Assembly: GCF_013184745.1 (NCBI RefSeq) | Contig: NZ_JAATVU010000032.1 | Span: 1 to 64,000 of the forward strand | Source: Mangrovicoccus sp. HB161399 | GTDB taxonomy: Bacteria > Pseudomonadota > Alphaproteobacteria > Rhodobacterales > Rhodobacteraceae | Length of the DNA stretch: 64,000 bases | Direction of reading: 5' to 3' | Shown: positions 25,018-34,400 of the stretch, piece after piece | How the letters are laid out: each line of letters begins with the position of its first letter | Position numbering within the stretch: the first letter of the stretch is position 1 | The notes under the pieces: generated by a model | Seen by the model: the letters and a program-made list of their open reading frames with translations, nothing else | Database searches by the model: none | Told to the model about the DNA's origin: nothing | Made by a program: the position numbers and the translations under genes

Positions 25018-25986
25018 CTACCAGACGCGGTCGAGCAGCGAGAGCCAGTTCTCGCCCATGATCCGGCGGATCTTGGTCTCGGACCAGCCCGCGCGCTCCA
25101 TCGCCGCCGTCAGGTTCGGGAAATCGGCGACCGAGCCCAGCCCGTCGGGGAATTCGACTTCCCAGATATCGGTGAGCTGGCGCGCATAGCCCTTGTCGCG
25201 GTTGAGATACTCGAAGAACTTCGCGCCGTAGCCCATGGTGAAATCGGTGCCGAAACCGGTGCGCTCCTCGCCGACGAGGTTCACGATGTAGTCGATGGCG
25301 GCGACGTAGTCGTCCACCGTCGCGCCGTTTCCCGCGGCGAGGAAGGGCGGGAACATGGTCACGCCGACAAAGCCGTCGGCCTCGGCGATGAAGCGGAGCT
25401 GTTCGTCGGACTTGTTCCGCGGATGCGCCTTCAGCCCCGCGGGCAGGCAGTGGCTATAGGCGACGGGCCGCTTGGAGGCGCGGATCACGTCCTCGGAGGT
25501 CTTCGGCCCGACATGGCTGAGATCGCAGAGGATGCCCACGCGGTTCATCTCGGCCACCACCTCATGGCCGAAATCCGACAGCCCGCCATCGACCGTCTCG
25601 TAGCAGCCCGAGCCCACCAGGTTGCGGGTGTTGTAGGTCATCTGGACGATGCCGACGCCCTGTTCCTTGAAGAGCTCGATGAACTCCAGCCGGTCCTCGA
25701 AGGCCGAGGTGTTCTGGAAGCCCAGCACCACCGCGGTCCGCCCGTCCGCCTTGGCCTGGCGGATATCGGCGACGGTCCTGGCCTTGACGATCAGGTCGGC
25801 GTGGTCGCGGAACATGCCGTTCCAGCGGCCGATTTCCAGCATCGTGTCGCGGAAGTTCTCCCAGACCGAGCAGGTGCAGTTGGCGCCGGTCAGCCCGCCC
25901 GCCCGCATCGCCTCGAAGACCGGGCGGCCCCAGTCCGAAATGATGAGCCCGTCGAAAACGGTCAGGTCATCGTGCAGCGTGGTCAT
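25018..25986 (-). CDS. renal-dipeptidase-like (M19 fold) hydrolase with altered metal site
   Basis: 322-residue M19-type TIM barrel. The C-terminal metal ligands are kept: His in CDLSHVG, His in YSHC and Asp in GFGTDF. The first ligand motif, normally DGHND, reads DGLIISD and has lost its His; the bridging Glu of VEGG is Gln in LGFQNT. A classical di-zinc dipeptidase is therefore unlikely. AAGGA precedes the start by several bases. It is the last gene of the Liv-type ABC operon, 15 bases after the LivF-like stop, suggesting it processes the imported compound. Related M19-like proteins occur beside dimethylglycine catabolism genes in pseudomonads (from memory). Confidence 0.8.
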   Translation of the reverse strand: MTTLHDDLTVFDGLIISDWGRPVFEAMRAGGLTGANCTCSVWENFRDTMLEIGRWNGMFRDHADLIVKARTVADIRQAKADGRTAVVLGFQNTSAFEDRLEFIELFKEQGVGIVQMTYNTRNLVGSGCYETVDGGLSDFGHEVVAEMNRVGILCDLSHVGPKTSEDVIRASKRPVAYSHCLPAGLKAHPRNKSDEQLRFIAEADGFVGVTMFPPFLAAGNGATVDDYVAAIDYIVNLVGEERTGFGTDFTMGYGAKFFEYLNRDKGYARQLTDIWEVEFPDGLGSVADFPNLTAAMERAGWSETKIRRIMGENWLSLLDRVW

Positions 25987-26001
25987 GTCTTGGTCCTTGG
26001 T

Positions 26002-26718
26002 TCAGAGATAGATGTTGCGCACGATCGCGTCGTGATCGCCGGCCATGGCGCGGACATCGCCGCCATCCACGACCTGCCCGTCGCGCAGCACGATGAAGCG
26101 GTCGGCGGCGCGGAAGGCGAGGTTGAGGTTCTGCTCGACCATCAGCATGGTGACGCCCTCGAGCTTCAGCGCGTCGATGATCTGGGCGATTTCCTCGCAG
26201 AATTGCGGCGACAAGCCGCCCGAGGGTTCGTCGAGCAGCAGCAGCCGCGGCTTCGACATCAGCGCACGGCCGATGGCGACCATCTGCTGCTCGCCGCCCG
26301 AGAGCGTGCGGGTCGGCTGGCGGCGGCGCTCCTTCAGGCGGGGGAAGCGGGCATAGATGCGATCGAGCGTCTCCGCCATCTCGCGCCCGCCGCGGCGCAT
26401 CGCGCCGAGCCGCAGGTTGTCCTCGACCGAGAGGTCCGGAAAGAGGTCGCGCGCCTGGCTGACCTGGGCGATGCCGAGGGCAAAGATGCGATGCGGCGGC
26501 AGCCCGGCGGTTTCGGTGCCGTCGAAGAGGACGGAGCCCGCGGAGGGCCGCACGAAGCCGCAGACCGCGTTGAGCGAGGTCGACTTGCCCGAGCCGTTGG
26601 CACCGAGCAGCGTCAGGCATTCGCCCGGCAACACGTCATAGGACGCGCCGCGCAGGATCGGCTTCTTGCCATAACCGGCATGCAGGTCGCGGATTTGAAG
26701 GAGGGGCGTGTCAGGCAT
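26002..26718 (-). CDS. livF: branched-chain-amino-acid-type ABC transporter ATPase (LivF-like)
   Basis: 238 residues: Walker A GANGSGKST, Q-loop QARDLFPDLSV, signature LSGGEQQMVAIGRAL, Walker B LLLDEPSGGLSP, and the LivF-typical end MVEQNLNLAFRAADRFIVLRDGQVV. The ATG at 26718 overlaps the LivG-like stop by 8 bases, which decides against an upstream start at 26754. One of two nucleotide-binding subunits of the HAAT-type importer encoded here; the symbol denotes family, not proven substrate. Confidence 0.88.
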   Translation of the reverse strand: MPDTPLLQIRDLHAGYGKKPILRGASYDVLPGECLTLLGANGSGKSTSLNAVCGFVRPSAGSVLFDGTETAGLPPHRIFALGIAQVSQARDLFPDLSVEDNLRLGAMRRGGREMAETLDRIYARFPRLKERRRQPTRTLSGGEQQMVAIGRALMSKPRLLLLDEPSGGLSPQFCEEIAQIIDALKLEGVTMLMVEQNLNLAFRAADRFIVLRDGQVVDGGDVRAMAGDHDAIVRNIYL

Positions 26719-27475
26719 GTCCGAGATAGGCCTCCAGCACGGCGCGGTCCTCACGGATTTCGGCAGGCGTCCCTTCGGCGATGCGGGCGCCGGCCGCCAT
26801 CACCAGGATACGGTCGGCCGCGGCCATGACCAGCTCCACCGCGTGTTCGATCAGAAGGATGCCGACGCCCTTCTCGCCTGCGAGCCGCCGGATGATCTCC
26901 ATCATCTGCGCCCTCGCCACCGGCGAGAGCCCGACCGCCGGCTCGTCGAGCAGCAGCACCGGCGGATCGGAGGCGACAGTGCGGACGATCTCGACGATGC
27001 GCTGCTGCCCGCCCGAGAGGTCGCCCGCGCGGGTATCGGCCATATGGTCCATCGACATCAGCTTCAGCAGGTCGCGGGCGCGGGCAATGGCGTCGGCCTC
27101 GGCCCTCAGCGCCTTCGAGCGGCCGAGCAGGATGTCGAGGAAGCTGCCCGCGGTCTGGGCATGGAGCCCGGTCAGCACGTTTTCCAGCACGGTCAGCTCG
27201 GGGAAGAGCCCGCCATTCTGGAAGGTCCGGCGGATGCCGCGGGCGGCGATCTCGTGCGGGGTGAGCTGCGTCAGCTCCTGCCCCTTCAGCAGCACGCTGC
27301 CCGAGGTCGGCGTGACATAGCCCGAGATCGCGTTGAAGAGCGTCGATTTGCCGGCGCCGTTCGGGCCGATCACGGCGCGGATCTGGCCTTCGTCGAGACG
27401 GAAGGACACGTCGTCGAGCGCGGTCAGCCCGGCAAAGCGGACCGAGAGCCCGCGGGTTTCCAGAAGCAGCGTCAT
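26711..27475 (-). CDS. livG: branched-chain-amino-acid-type ABC transporter ATPase (LivG-like)
   Basis: 254 residues: Walker A GPNGAGKST, RRTFQNGGLFPELTVLENVLTG (Q-loop plus the longer LivG helical insert), signature LSGGQQRIVEIVR, Walker B LLLDEPAVGLSP and LLIEHAVELVMAAADRILVM. ATGA overlap with the LivM-like stop at 27472-27475. Pairs with LivF to power the transporter. Confidence 0.88.
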   Translation of the reverse strand: MTLLLETRGLSVRFAGLTALDDVSFRLDEGQIRAVIGPNGAGKSTLFNAISGYVTPTSGSVLLKGQELTQLTPHEIAARGIRRTFQNGGLFPELTVLENVLTGLHAQTAGSFLDILLGRSKALRAEADAIARARDLLKLMSMDHMADTRAGDLSGGQQRIVEIVRTVASDPPVLLLDEPAVGLSPVARAQMMEIIRRLAGEKGVGILLIEHAVELVMAAADRILVMAAGARIAEGTPAEIREDRAVLEAYLGHA

Positions 27476-28452
27476 GGGGCCTCCCGGTAGTAGCGTTCGG
27501 TGAAGACCGGCGAGAGCCGGCGCAGGAGGCTCGCCAGCCCCTTCGGCATCGCGACCAGAACGGCCGCGACAATCAGGCCGAAGAAGAGCTCCTCCATCCC
27601 CGGGAAGGCGCGCAGGTATTCGGGCAGAGCGGTCAGCAGGACCGCGCCCAGAACCGCGCCCAGAACCGAGCCGAGCCCGCCGACCAGCACCATCGCGAAG
27701 GAGGCGATGAGCTGCAGCATGCCGAAGCTCTCGGGGAAGACATGGCCGACATGGCGCGCGAAAAGCGCCCCGGCGCAGCCGACGACGAGCCCCGACCAGG
27801 CGAAGGTGGTCACGATCACCCGTGCGGTCGGGATCGCCAGCGAGGCGGTGGCGATCTCGTTTTCCCGCACCGCCATCACCGCGCGGCCGAAGCGCGAGCG
27901 CAGAAGGTTCAGCGTGGCCTTCACCAGAAGCACCGTGACGGCGAGGAAGATGTAGAATTTCAGCGTGTCGTCGGTCAGCGAAATGCCGAACATCGTCTCG
28001 CGCGGCAGGGGCATGCCGTCTGTGCCGCCGGTCAGCGGCTTGGCATGCAGATAGGCCCACCGCATCAGCTCGCCGAAGGCCAGGGTGATGATGGCGAGGT
28101 AGTAGCTGCGGATGCCGCGCAGCGCGGCGGCCGAGGCGATGAGCCCGCCGAGGGCGCCGACAGCCCCGGCCAGAGGGACGGTCACGATCCAGGGGATCCC
28201 CGCCTTGGCCGAGAGGATCGCCGATGCATAGGCGCCGATCCCGAAGAAGGCGGTATTGGCAAAGGCGAGCTGGCCGAGATTGCCGATGACGAGGGAGAAG
28301 CCCAGCGTCACCAGGATGGAGATCAGCATGCCGTTGACGATGAACTGGGTATAGGCGTTGGTCGCCAGCGGCAGGAAGAGGAGCGCCGCGGGCACTGCCC
28401 AGAAGGCATAGGTGCGCAGGTTCTGCTGGCGGGGGGTGGGCATGTTGGACAT
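27472..28452 (-). CDS. livM: branched-chain-amino-acid-type ABC transporter permease (LivM-like)
   Basis: 326 residues, eight to nine hydrophobic segments, with the LivM signatures LGFSLVIGNLGQLAFANTAFFGIGAYASA and GLVVGCAGALFARHVGHVFPESFG and the coupling region FAMVLVGGLGSVLGAVLGAVLL. Four bases separate its start from the LivH-like stop. The Arg/Tyr-rich end is typical of the LivM branch. Confidence 0.88.
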   Translation of the reverse strand: MSNMPTPRQQNLRTYAFWAVPAALLFLPLATNAYTQFIVNGMLISILVTLGFSLVIGNLGQLAFANTAFFGIGAYASAILSAKAGIPWIVTVPLAGAVGALGGLIASAAALRGIRSYYLAIITLAFGELMRWAYLHAKPLTGGTDGMPLPRETMFGISLTDDTLKFYIFLAVTVLLVKATLNLLRSRFGRAVMAVRENEIATASLAIPTARVIVTTFAWSGLVVGCAGALFARHVGHVFPESFGMLQLIASFAMVLVGGLGSVLGAVLGAVLLTALPEYLRAFPGMEELFFGLIVAAVLVAMPKGLASLLRRLSPVFTERYYREAP

Positions 28453-28456
28453 CGGC

Positions 28457-29326
28457 TTACACCTTCACCACGGCCTTGCGGCCGAACAGGCCCTGCGGGC
28501 GGATGAAGAGGACGAGGACGATCACCAGATAGGCGGTGATCTCGATCAGCGCGCTGTCAAGATAGGCGCCGGCATATTGCTCAGCGACGCCCAGGATCAC
28601 GCCGCCCAGCACCGCGCCGCCCAGCGAGCCGAAGCCCCCGAGCGTCATTGCGGCGAAACCCTTGATCAGGAAGGACGCCCCCAAATCGGGATGCAGCAGC
28701 GAGACCGGCGCCACGAGGATGCCGCCGAGCGCGCCGAGCGCGGCCCCCACGCCCCAGGCGAAATCGTCGAAGCGCTCGACATTGAGCCCGATCAGCCGGG
28801 CGCCGCGCGGGCTCTGGTAGACCGCCTGCACCATCTTGCCGAGATCGGTCAGCGCCAGCAGCCCGAAGAACACGAGGAGCAGCACCAGCACGGTGGAGAT
28901 GATGAAGACCGCATCGCCTGTGATCACAAGATCGCCGAGGAAGATCGGGGCCATGTCGAATACGGCGGGCATCGGCAGCACCTCGCGCCCCCAGACCATG
29001 CGCGCGATCCCGCGCAGCAGGTACCCGGCAGCGATGCACATCAGCGCCAGCCCGATATGCGGCCCGCCCTTCACCGGGCGGATCAGCCCGCGGTTGAAGA
29101 GCACGCCGAGGACGAACATGGCGAGCATGGCGAGTACCGCGGCGGGCAGGAAGGCGATCCCGGCCAGAACGACGAGCACGTAGGAGAGGAACGCCCCCGC
29201 CATCACGAAGTCGCCATGGCCGAAATTCACCACCGTGGTCGATCGGTAGACCACCGTCAGCGACAGCGCGACGAGCGCGTAGATCATGCCCTGGGAAAGC
29301 CCTCCCAGGGTGAGCTGCAACAGCAT
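28457..29326 (-). CDS. livH: branched-chain-amino-acid-type ABC transporter permease (LivH-like)
   Basis: 289 residues; starts MLLQLTLGGLSQGMIYALVALSLTVVYRSTTVVNFGHGDFVMAGAF, the LivH hallmark, and ends with EITAYLVIVLVLFIRPQGLFGR. The coupling segment KGFAAMTLGGFGSLGGAVLGG is present. It follows the binding-protein gene after a 50-base gap occupied by a strong hairpin. Confidence 0.88.
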   Translation of the reverse strand: MLLQLTLGGLSQGMIYALVALSLTVVYRSTTVVNFGHGDFVMAGAFLSYVLVVLAGIAFLPAAVLAMLAMFVLGVLFNRGLIRPVKGGPHIGLALMCIAAGYLLRGIARMVWGREVLPMPAVFDMAPIFLGDLVITGDAVFIISTVLVLLLVFFGLLALTDLGKMVQAVYQSPRGARLIGLNVERFDDFAWGVGAALGALGGILVAPVSLLHPDLGASFLIKGFAAMTLGGFGSLGGAVLGGVILGVAEQYAGAYLDSALIEITAYLVIVLVLFIRPQGLFGRKAVVKV

Positions 29327-29346
29327 CTTGTCTGCTCCTTGGAAAG

Positions 29347-29366
29347 GCCGGGCGCAGGCGCCCGGC
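29347..29366 (-). terminator. intercistronic stem-loop after the Liv-type binding-protein gene
   Basis: GCCGGGCGC-AG-GCGCCCGGC, two perfectly complementary 9-base arms, 11 bases past the binding-protein stop. No T-run follows. Its place between the binding protein and permease genes matches the hairpin at 14111-14132 in the other ABC operon, so it probably sets the ratio of binding protein to membrane subunits. Confidence 0.6.
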
Positions 29367-29376
29367 GGTCAGGCAC

Positions 29377-30555
29377 TCAGTAGGGCTGGCCCCAGGCCTT
29401 CAGGACGGTCGGCGTGCCGTCGACGAAGCCCGCCACGGCCGATCCCTTGACGCCCTGGTGGTCCTCCGGCGTCCACGTGATCGGGTCCGAGAGGATGCCG
29501 GTGTCGAAATCGCGGACTTCTTCCAGCGCGGCCATCAGCTTGGAGCGCGTCAGCTCGGGACCCGCCGCCTTCAGCGCCTCGACCAGCGCCTCGGCCGAGC
29601 CGATCGAGACGAAGGAGAAGGTCGAGAGCTCTTCGTCTGGATAGTACTTGTGGATCATCTCGCCCCAGGGCTCCATCTTCGGCCCGTCGAGATTGTCCAC
29701 GTAGGAATGGATCACGTAGTAGTTCTTCACCGTGTCGAAATCGCCGGTGCGCTTCAGCGTGTTCTCCAGGTCGGTCCCGGCCGTGCCCATCACCGGAATG
29801 TCGCCCATCCCGTATTTCTTCAGGTCGCGCAGGAAGATGGCGGTCTCCGCCTCATAGAGCGCGGCGATGATGAAGTCGGGCTTCTCCTGGCGCAGCTTCA
29901 GCACCTGCGCAGTGGCATCGGTCTGGCCGCGCTCCATCGTCAGGTCCAGCGACGGCGTGACGCCGTGCTCTTCCAGATAGGCGCGGGCGGGATTGGAATA
30001 GCTGTGCGCCCAGTCATTCGAATGCTCGATGATCGCGACATTCGCGGTGTCCGGCTTCGACAGGACGAAGGCCGCCATGGCCCGCCCGTTGGCACCGCCC
30101 GTCGGCACGCCGTGGAAGATGTTCTTCGCCAGCGGGTCGGAGATCGAGTCGCTGACCGCATGGGCGACGATCCACGGCACGCCCGACTCTTCGATCGTCG
30201 GCCGCAGCGCCAGCGCCACGCCCGAACAGGAATTGCCCTGCAGCATGAAGACCTTGTCCTGCGAGATCAGCTTCTTGGCCGCGGCCAGACCCTTGGCGCT
30301 GTCGCAGGCGGTGTCTTCCTGGACGGCGACCAGCTTGCGGCCGTAGATGCCGCCCTCGTCGTTGATCTTGTCGTAATAGGCCATCATCCCGATCAGCGCC
30401 TTGCTGTAGGAGGAAGCATTGCCCGAGAACGGGCCCATCACCCCGATGGTGATGGCATCGTCGGTGAGACCTTCGGTCTCCCATTCCGCATCCTGGGCGA
30501 GCACCGGCGCGGCCGTTACGGCAAGCGCGGCAAGCAGGGAGGCAAGTGTTCGCAT
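29377..30555 (-). CDS. periplasmic ABC solute-binding protein (Liv/HAAT family)
   Basis: 392 residues with a 21-residue signal peptide (MRTLASLLAALAVTAAPVLAQ). The mature protein reads DDAITIGVMGPFSGNASSYSKALIGMMAYYDKINDEGGIYGRKLV, the standard start of type I periplasmic binding proteins of the branched-chain amino acid/amide family. It defines the transporter's specificity, which cannot be read from sequence; relatives bind amino acids, urea, short amides and aromatic acids. The start at 30555 is chosen because it begins the signal peptide; an in-frame ATG at 30600 adds an unlikely leader. First gene of the operon, downstream of TetR and its putative operator. Confidence 0.87.
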   Translation of the reverse strand: MRTLASLLAALAVTAAPVLAQDAEWETEGLTDDAITIGVMGPFSGNASSYSKALIGMMAYYDKINDEGGIYGRKLVAVQEDTACDSAKGLAAAKKLISQDKVFMLQGNSCSGVALALRPTIEESGVPWIVAHAVSDSISDPLAKNIFHGVPTGGANGRAMAAFVLSKPDTANVAIIEHSNDWAHSYSNPARAYLEEHGVTPSLDLTMERGQTDATAQVLKLRQEKPDFIIAALYEAETAIFLRDLKKYGMGDIPVMGTAGTDLENTLKRTGDFDTVKNYYVIHSYVDNLDGPKMEPWGEMIHKYYPDEELSTFSFVSIGSAEALVEALKAAGPELTRSKLMAALEEVRDFDTGILSDPITWTPEDHQGVKGSAVAGFVDGTPTVLKAWGQPY

Positions 30556-30633
30556 CTTCTGGCTCCTGTTGGTCTGTCGGGGAGGATCGCGGCTTGGCAC
30601 CGCTTCTGGTTAGGTTGGCAAATTCTTAACTTG

Positions 30634-30645
30634 CCGACCGGTCGG
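30634..30645. promoter_or_regulatory. perfect palindrome CCGACCGGTCGG, candidate TetR operator
   Basis: Perfect 12-base palindrome in the 111-base gap between the TetR gene and the binding-protein start, at -79 to -90 from that start. It shares the pattern CCG-N6-CGG with the dyad at 31297-31314 upstream of tetR, as expected when one repressor controls both its own gene and the operon. Confidence 0.6.
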
Positions 30646-30666
30646 TTTGTTTATTCGCGCCACTTC

Positions 30667-31281
30667 CTACGGCGCCGGCCGAACATGGACCGCGATGACG
30701 GCTTTCAGCGCGTCGAGCATCTCGCGGAAATAGCGTTCGTCGCGGCGCAGGACGGCCTGCACCGCCATGCCGCGGAACACGTTCATCACCAGGTTCATCG
30801 CCACCCGGGCCGAGACGGTCCCCGGCTCGGCGGCCACGAAGCTGCGCGACCAGGTGGCTTCGAACTTCTCGTGCAGGTCGAGGATCAGCGGCGCGAGCTG
30901 GCGGCGCAGTTCCTTGTCGCCGCGCGCCGCGACGATGATCTCGAGCGAGGAATAGAACCAGTCCCCCTTCAGCACATTGTCCCAGGCCGCCTCGAAGAAG
31001 CCGTCCAGGTCGAGCCGGCCCTCCCGCAGCTCGGCGGCAAGCGACTCCAGCCCGTCGGCGAAATTGGCGAACATCTCGCCGGTCGCCGCCACGATCAGGT
31101 CCATCTTGCCCGGATAGTGATGCGTCTGCGCCCCGCGCGACACCCCGGCCCGGCGCGCGATGCCCGCCGTGCTGGTATTGGCGTAGCCCACCTCCATCAG
31201 CGACTGGATCGTCGCCTCCAGCAGCAGCCTGCGGGTCTCCGCGCTGCGCTCGTCCTGGGTCCTGCGTCTGGTCATTGTCAT
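30667..31281 (-). CDS. TetR-family transcriptional repressor
   Basis: 204 residues. N-terminal TetR helix-turn-helix LLLEATIQSLMEVGYANTSTAGIARRAGVSRGAQTHHYPGKMDLIVA at about 20-65, then an all-helical ligand domain. It lies directly upstream of the Liv-type operon in the same direction, with palindromes both before its own start and before the binding-protein gene, so it probably represses both and is released by the transported compound or its CoA ester (inference). The ligand is unknown. Confidence 0.87.
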   Translation of the reverse strand: MTMTRRRTQDERSAETRRLLLEATIQSLMEVGYANTSTAGIARRAGVSRGAQTHHYPGKMDLIVAATGEMFANFADGLESLAAELREGRLDLDGFFEAAWDNVLKGDWFYSSLEIIVAARGDKELRRQLAPLILDLHEKFEATWSRSFVAAEPGTVSARVAMNLVMNVFRGMAVQAVLRRDERYFREMLDALKAVIAVHVRPAP

Positions 31282-31296
31282 GACCGGATCATTAAC

Positions 31297-31314
31297 AAAC
31301 CGTTCGGCCGGTTT
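31297..31314. promoter_or_regulatory. imperfect 18-base dyad upstream of tetR, candidate operator
   Basis: AAACCG-N6-CGGTTT with 14 of 18 symmetric positions, 16 bases before the TetR start. The core CCGTTCGGCCGG matches the other putative site CCGACCGGTCGG in 9 of 12 positions. Confidence 0.55.
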
Positions 31315-31414
31315 TTATGATTCTGTTCATCTTTGGCATGAACTGCAGCGGAATGACTGCGATTTGCGCGGCCTCAGGCCGGAAATGCCCGTTTTTGCAT
31401 CGCCGGAGACGGAT

Positions 31415-31437
31415 GCGGCCGGGCTGATCCCGGCCGC
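31415..31437 (-). terminator. stem-loop just past the autotransporter stop
   Basis: GCGGCCGGG and CCCGGCCGC form a perfect 9-base stem with a 5-base loop, starting 7 bases beyond the stop of the minus-strand autotransporter gene. No T-run, so it may be a weak or Rho-assisted terminator. Confidence 0.55.
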
Positions 31438-31444
31438 GGCGCGC

Positions 31445-34400
31445 TCAGAACGGAATCGACAGGCGGAAGCTGGCGCCGACCTGTTCGGTGGTCTCCGAGA
31501 AGCTGCCATAGGCGGCGGCGCTGACGACCATCCCCGAGGCCGAGATCACCTCCAGCCCCAGGGCGGCATCGCCGTAGAGCGTGTCGAACTGGCTGCCGGT
31601 CTCGATCCGCGGCACGCCATCCGGCGAAGCCTCGAAGAGCGAGCTGGTGCCGGGGGCGGCGCCGCCGAGGAACTGCGTCACGCCGAGCGTCAGCGAGGGA
31701 CGGAAGACCGTGCCGTCGCCGTCCGTCCATTCCCCGCCGAACTCCACCGCCGGCTGGACGTTGAAATAAGTGCCCGTCGAACCGTCGATGCGGTGGTTGA
31801 ACCCGCCGGCCCCGGTCTCGCCGACGCTGCCGGTGCGGATGATGTCGACGCCCAGGTCGAACCGCGGCTTGGCGAAGAGATTGTCCCGGCCGAGCAGGTA
31901 TTCCCCCCTGAGCTGGCCCGACAGCGTCCAAATGTCCTGCGTGCCTCGGGCGGTGCCGCCGCCAAAGGTGTCGCGCTCGATGTCGAAGCTGCCATGGCCG
32001 AGGGCCAGGGAGGCGGCCGCCAGAACCGGGCCGGACTGGTGCTTGGCCACCGCGCCGACCTGGAAGACATCGCCCTTGCTCGACATCATGCCGTCCTTGG
32101 ACAGGCTTCGGTTCTCGTAGGAGAAGGCGGCGCCGAGATGCCAGCCGCCGCCGAAGCCCGCCTGCATCCCCGCGGTCACCCCGCCGGTGGTCTCGTCAAA
32201 GCCCATGCCGCCGCTGCCGCCGCGCTGGGTCAGGCGCGAGCCGCCGAACCGGACCCAGCCGCATTGCTCCTCGGCGATGAAGCGGTAGGCGCCGCTGCGC
32301 CCGGCGCAGCTCATCATCGCGTCGCCGAAGCGCAGGCTGGATTGCAGCGAGCTGAACTGGTTGTCGGAATAGATCTCGTTGCTGAACGAGGCGATGGCGT
32401 CGCCGTAGTCGTCGGGATCGGCGATGGCGGCCAGCTGGTTGGCCTCCTCCCGCGGCAGGGTGCCCGCCTCGTACATCGCCTGCAGGTGGCGGGCCAGCGG
32501 CGCATGGCCGGAGCGCGCCGCCGAGAGCGCGGCGCCCGACCCGAAATCCAGCTGGTAGTCCAGCCTGACGGCATCCGCCGTGGTCCAGTTCAGGCTGTAG
32601 CTCGCCGCGACGGTCGACTCCACCGACAGCCCCGAATCCGCGACCCCACCGGTCGCCGTCAGGAAAGCGCCGGTGGTCTGCGCCCCTGCGGCCGGCGCCG
32701 CGCCCACATCCATGTTGACCTTCACCTTCCCCGCGAGATCGGCCGTGCCGTCGATCCGCAGCCGATCGGTCCGGGCCGCCGTGCCGTCCGCCTGCCGGGC
32801 GGTGACGTCGATCCCCAGCGTGCCGCCGGAGGCCTGGGAAAAGCTGCCCGTGAAATTGCTGCGCGACACCGTCCCCGCGCTGCCCGGCGTGGCGAAGCCG
32901 GAATTGGCGAAGCTGCCGCCCTCGCCGAGGACCATCCGCGAGCCCATCAGGAAGGCCGCGCCCGCGGCGTTGTCGATGGTGACGCCCGCCGCCGCGCTGC
33001 CGTCGGCCATCGCGCTGCGCACCGACCCCGCGATCGTCCCGGTGTTGCGCACCGAAAGCGCGGCGCGCCCGTCCGTCCGGATCGCGAAGCCGCCTGCCGT
33101 TCCGTCGCCATTGGCGATCGTCCCGGCATTGTCGATGACGTTGTCCCGGCCGTGGAAGATGCCGACCGTCTCGGCTCCCTCCGCGGATGTGGCGACGGTG
33201 GCTCCCGCAGCGACATTGATCGTCACCTTGCCGCTTGTGCCGCTGCCCGCGCTCTGCGCCAGGATCGCCCGGCCGCGCGCGCCGGAAGAGATGACGTCGC
33301 CATTCGCCGTCACCGTGACGTCGCCGCTGGAATCCCCTTCCGTGCTGCCGGAAGCCGACTGGGCGAAGATGCCGTGGGCATTCGCGCCGCTGACATGGAT
33401 GCTGCCGACTGCCGTCACCGTCACCGCGCCGGAATCGCCCCTCTCGCCGTTGCTTCCGGCGAAAAGCACGGACTCCCCGGCCGAGGTGTTCTCGATCCCG
33501 CTGCCGCCGCCGCCGCCGCCCACCGACTGGGCGAAGATGCCGTGGGCGCCGCTGCCGGTGGTGACGATGTCGCCGCTGGTGACCGACACGTCGCCGCCGT
33601 CGCCGCCTTCCGCCCCGTCCAGGCGGATGCCGACCCCGGCGCCGATATGGAGATCCGCGAAGCCGAGGGACAGCCCGCGATGCACGTCTCCCGCGGCCCC
33701 GCCGCCGCCGCCCACGGACTGGGCGAGGATGCCGATGCTTCCGGTGCCGCTGGTGTAGATCGCGCCGGGCCTGCTGTCCGGATCGGTGCCCGCTATTGTG
33801 ACGGCCCCGCCATTGCCGCCGCCGCCGCCCGAGCTGCCGATGGTGACATTCGCGAAGACGCCGCTGGCCCCGGCCCCGCCGGCCCCGCCGCCGCCGCCGA
33901 CCGACTGGGCGAAGATGCCGTAGGCCAGGTCGCCTTCGGTGGCCAGCGTGCCGCCGTTGCCGATCAAGACCGTGCCGCCGTCTGCGGCATTGGCGCCCGA
34001 GCCGCCGAGCGCGAGGCTGAAACTGCGGAAGCTGGGGATCTGGGTCGTGGTGGAGACGAGGCCCGCAATGGTCGCGGCGGTCTTGTCCGTCGTCCAGCCG
34101 GCGATCCCGAGGTCGCCCTCGCCGCCGGTTCCGCCCCCGCCGCCGATGCTCTGCGCCAGGATCGCGTGGCCGAGCTTGCCATGGGTCGAGATCAGGCCGT
34201 CATTGCCGGCGGTGACCGTGCCGCCATGGCTGCCTTCCCCGCCGGAGCCGCCGATCACGGCGTTCATCGACAGCTGCACCGTGGTCGCGTCCTCGCTTCC
34301 GGGCAGGGAGCAGCTGTAGGCGGTGAGCGTGGCCAGCTTGCAGACGCCGCTCATGCCGAGGCTGTAGCTGGAGGCGAGGCCGCCGTCGCCGCCGCCGCCG

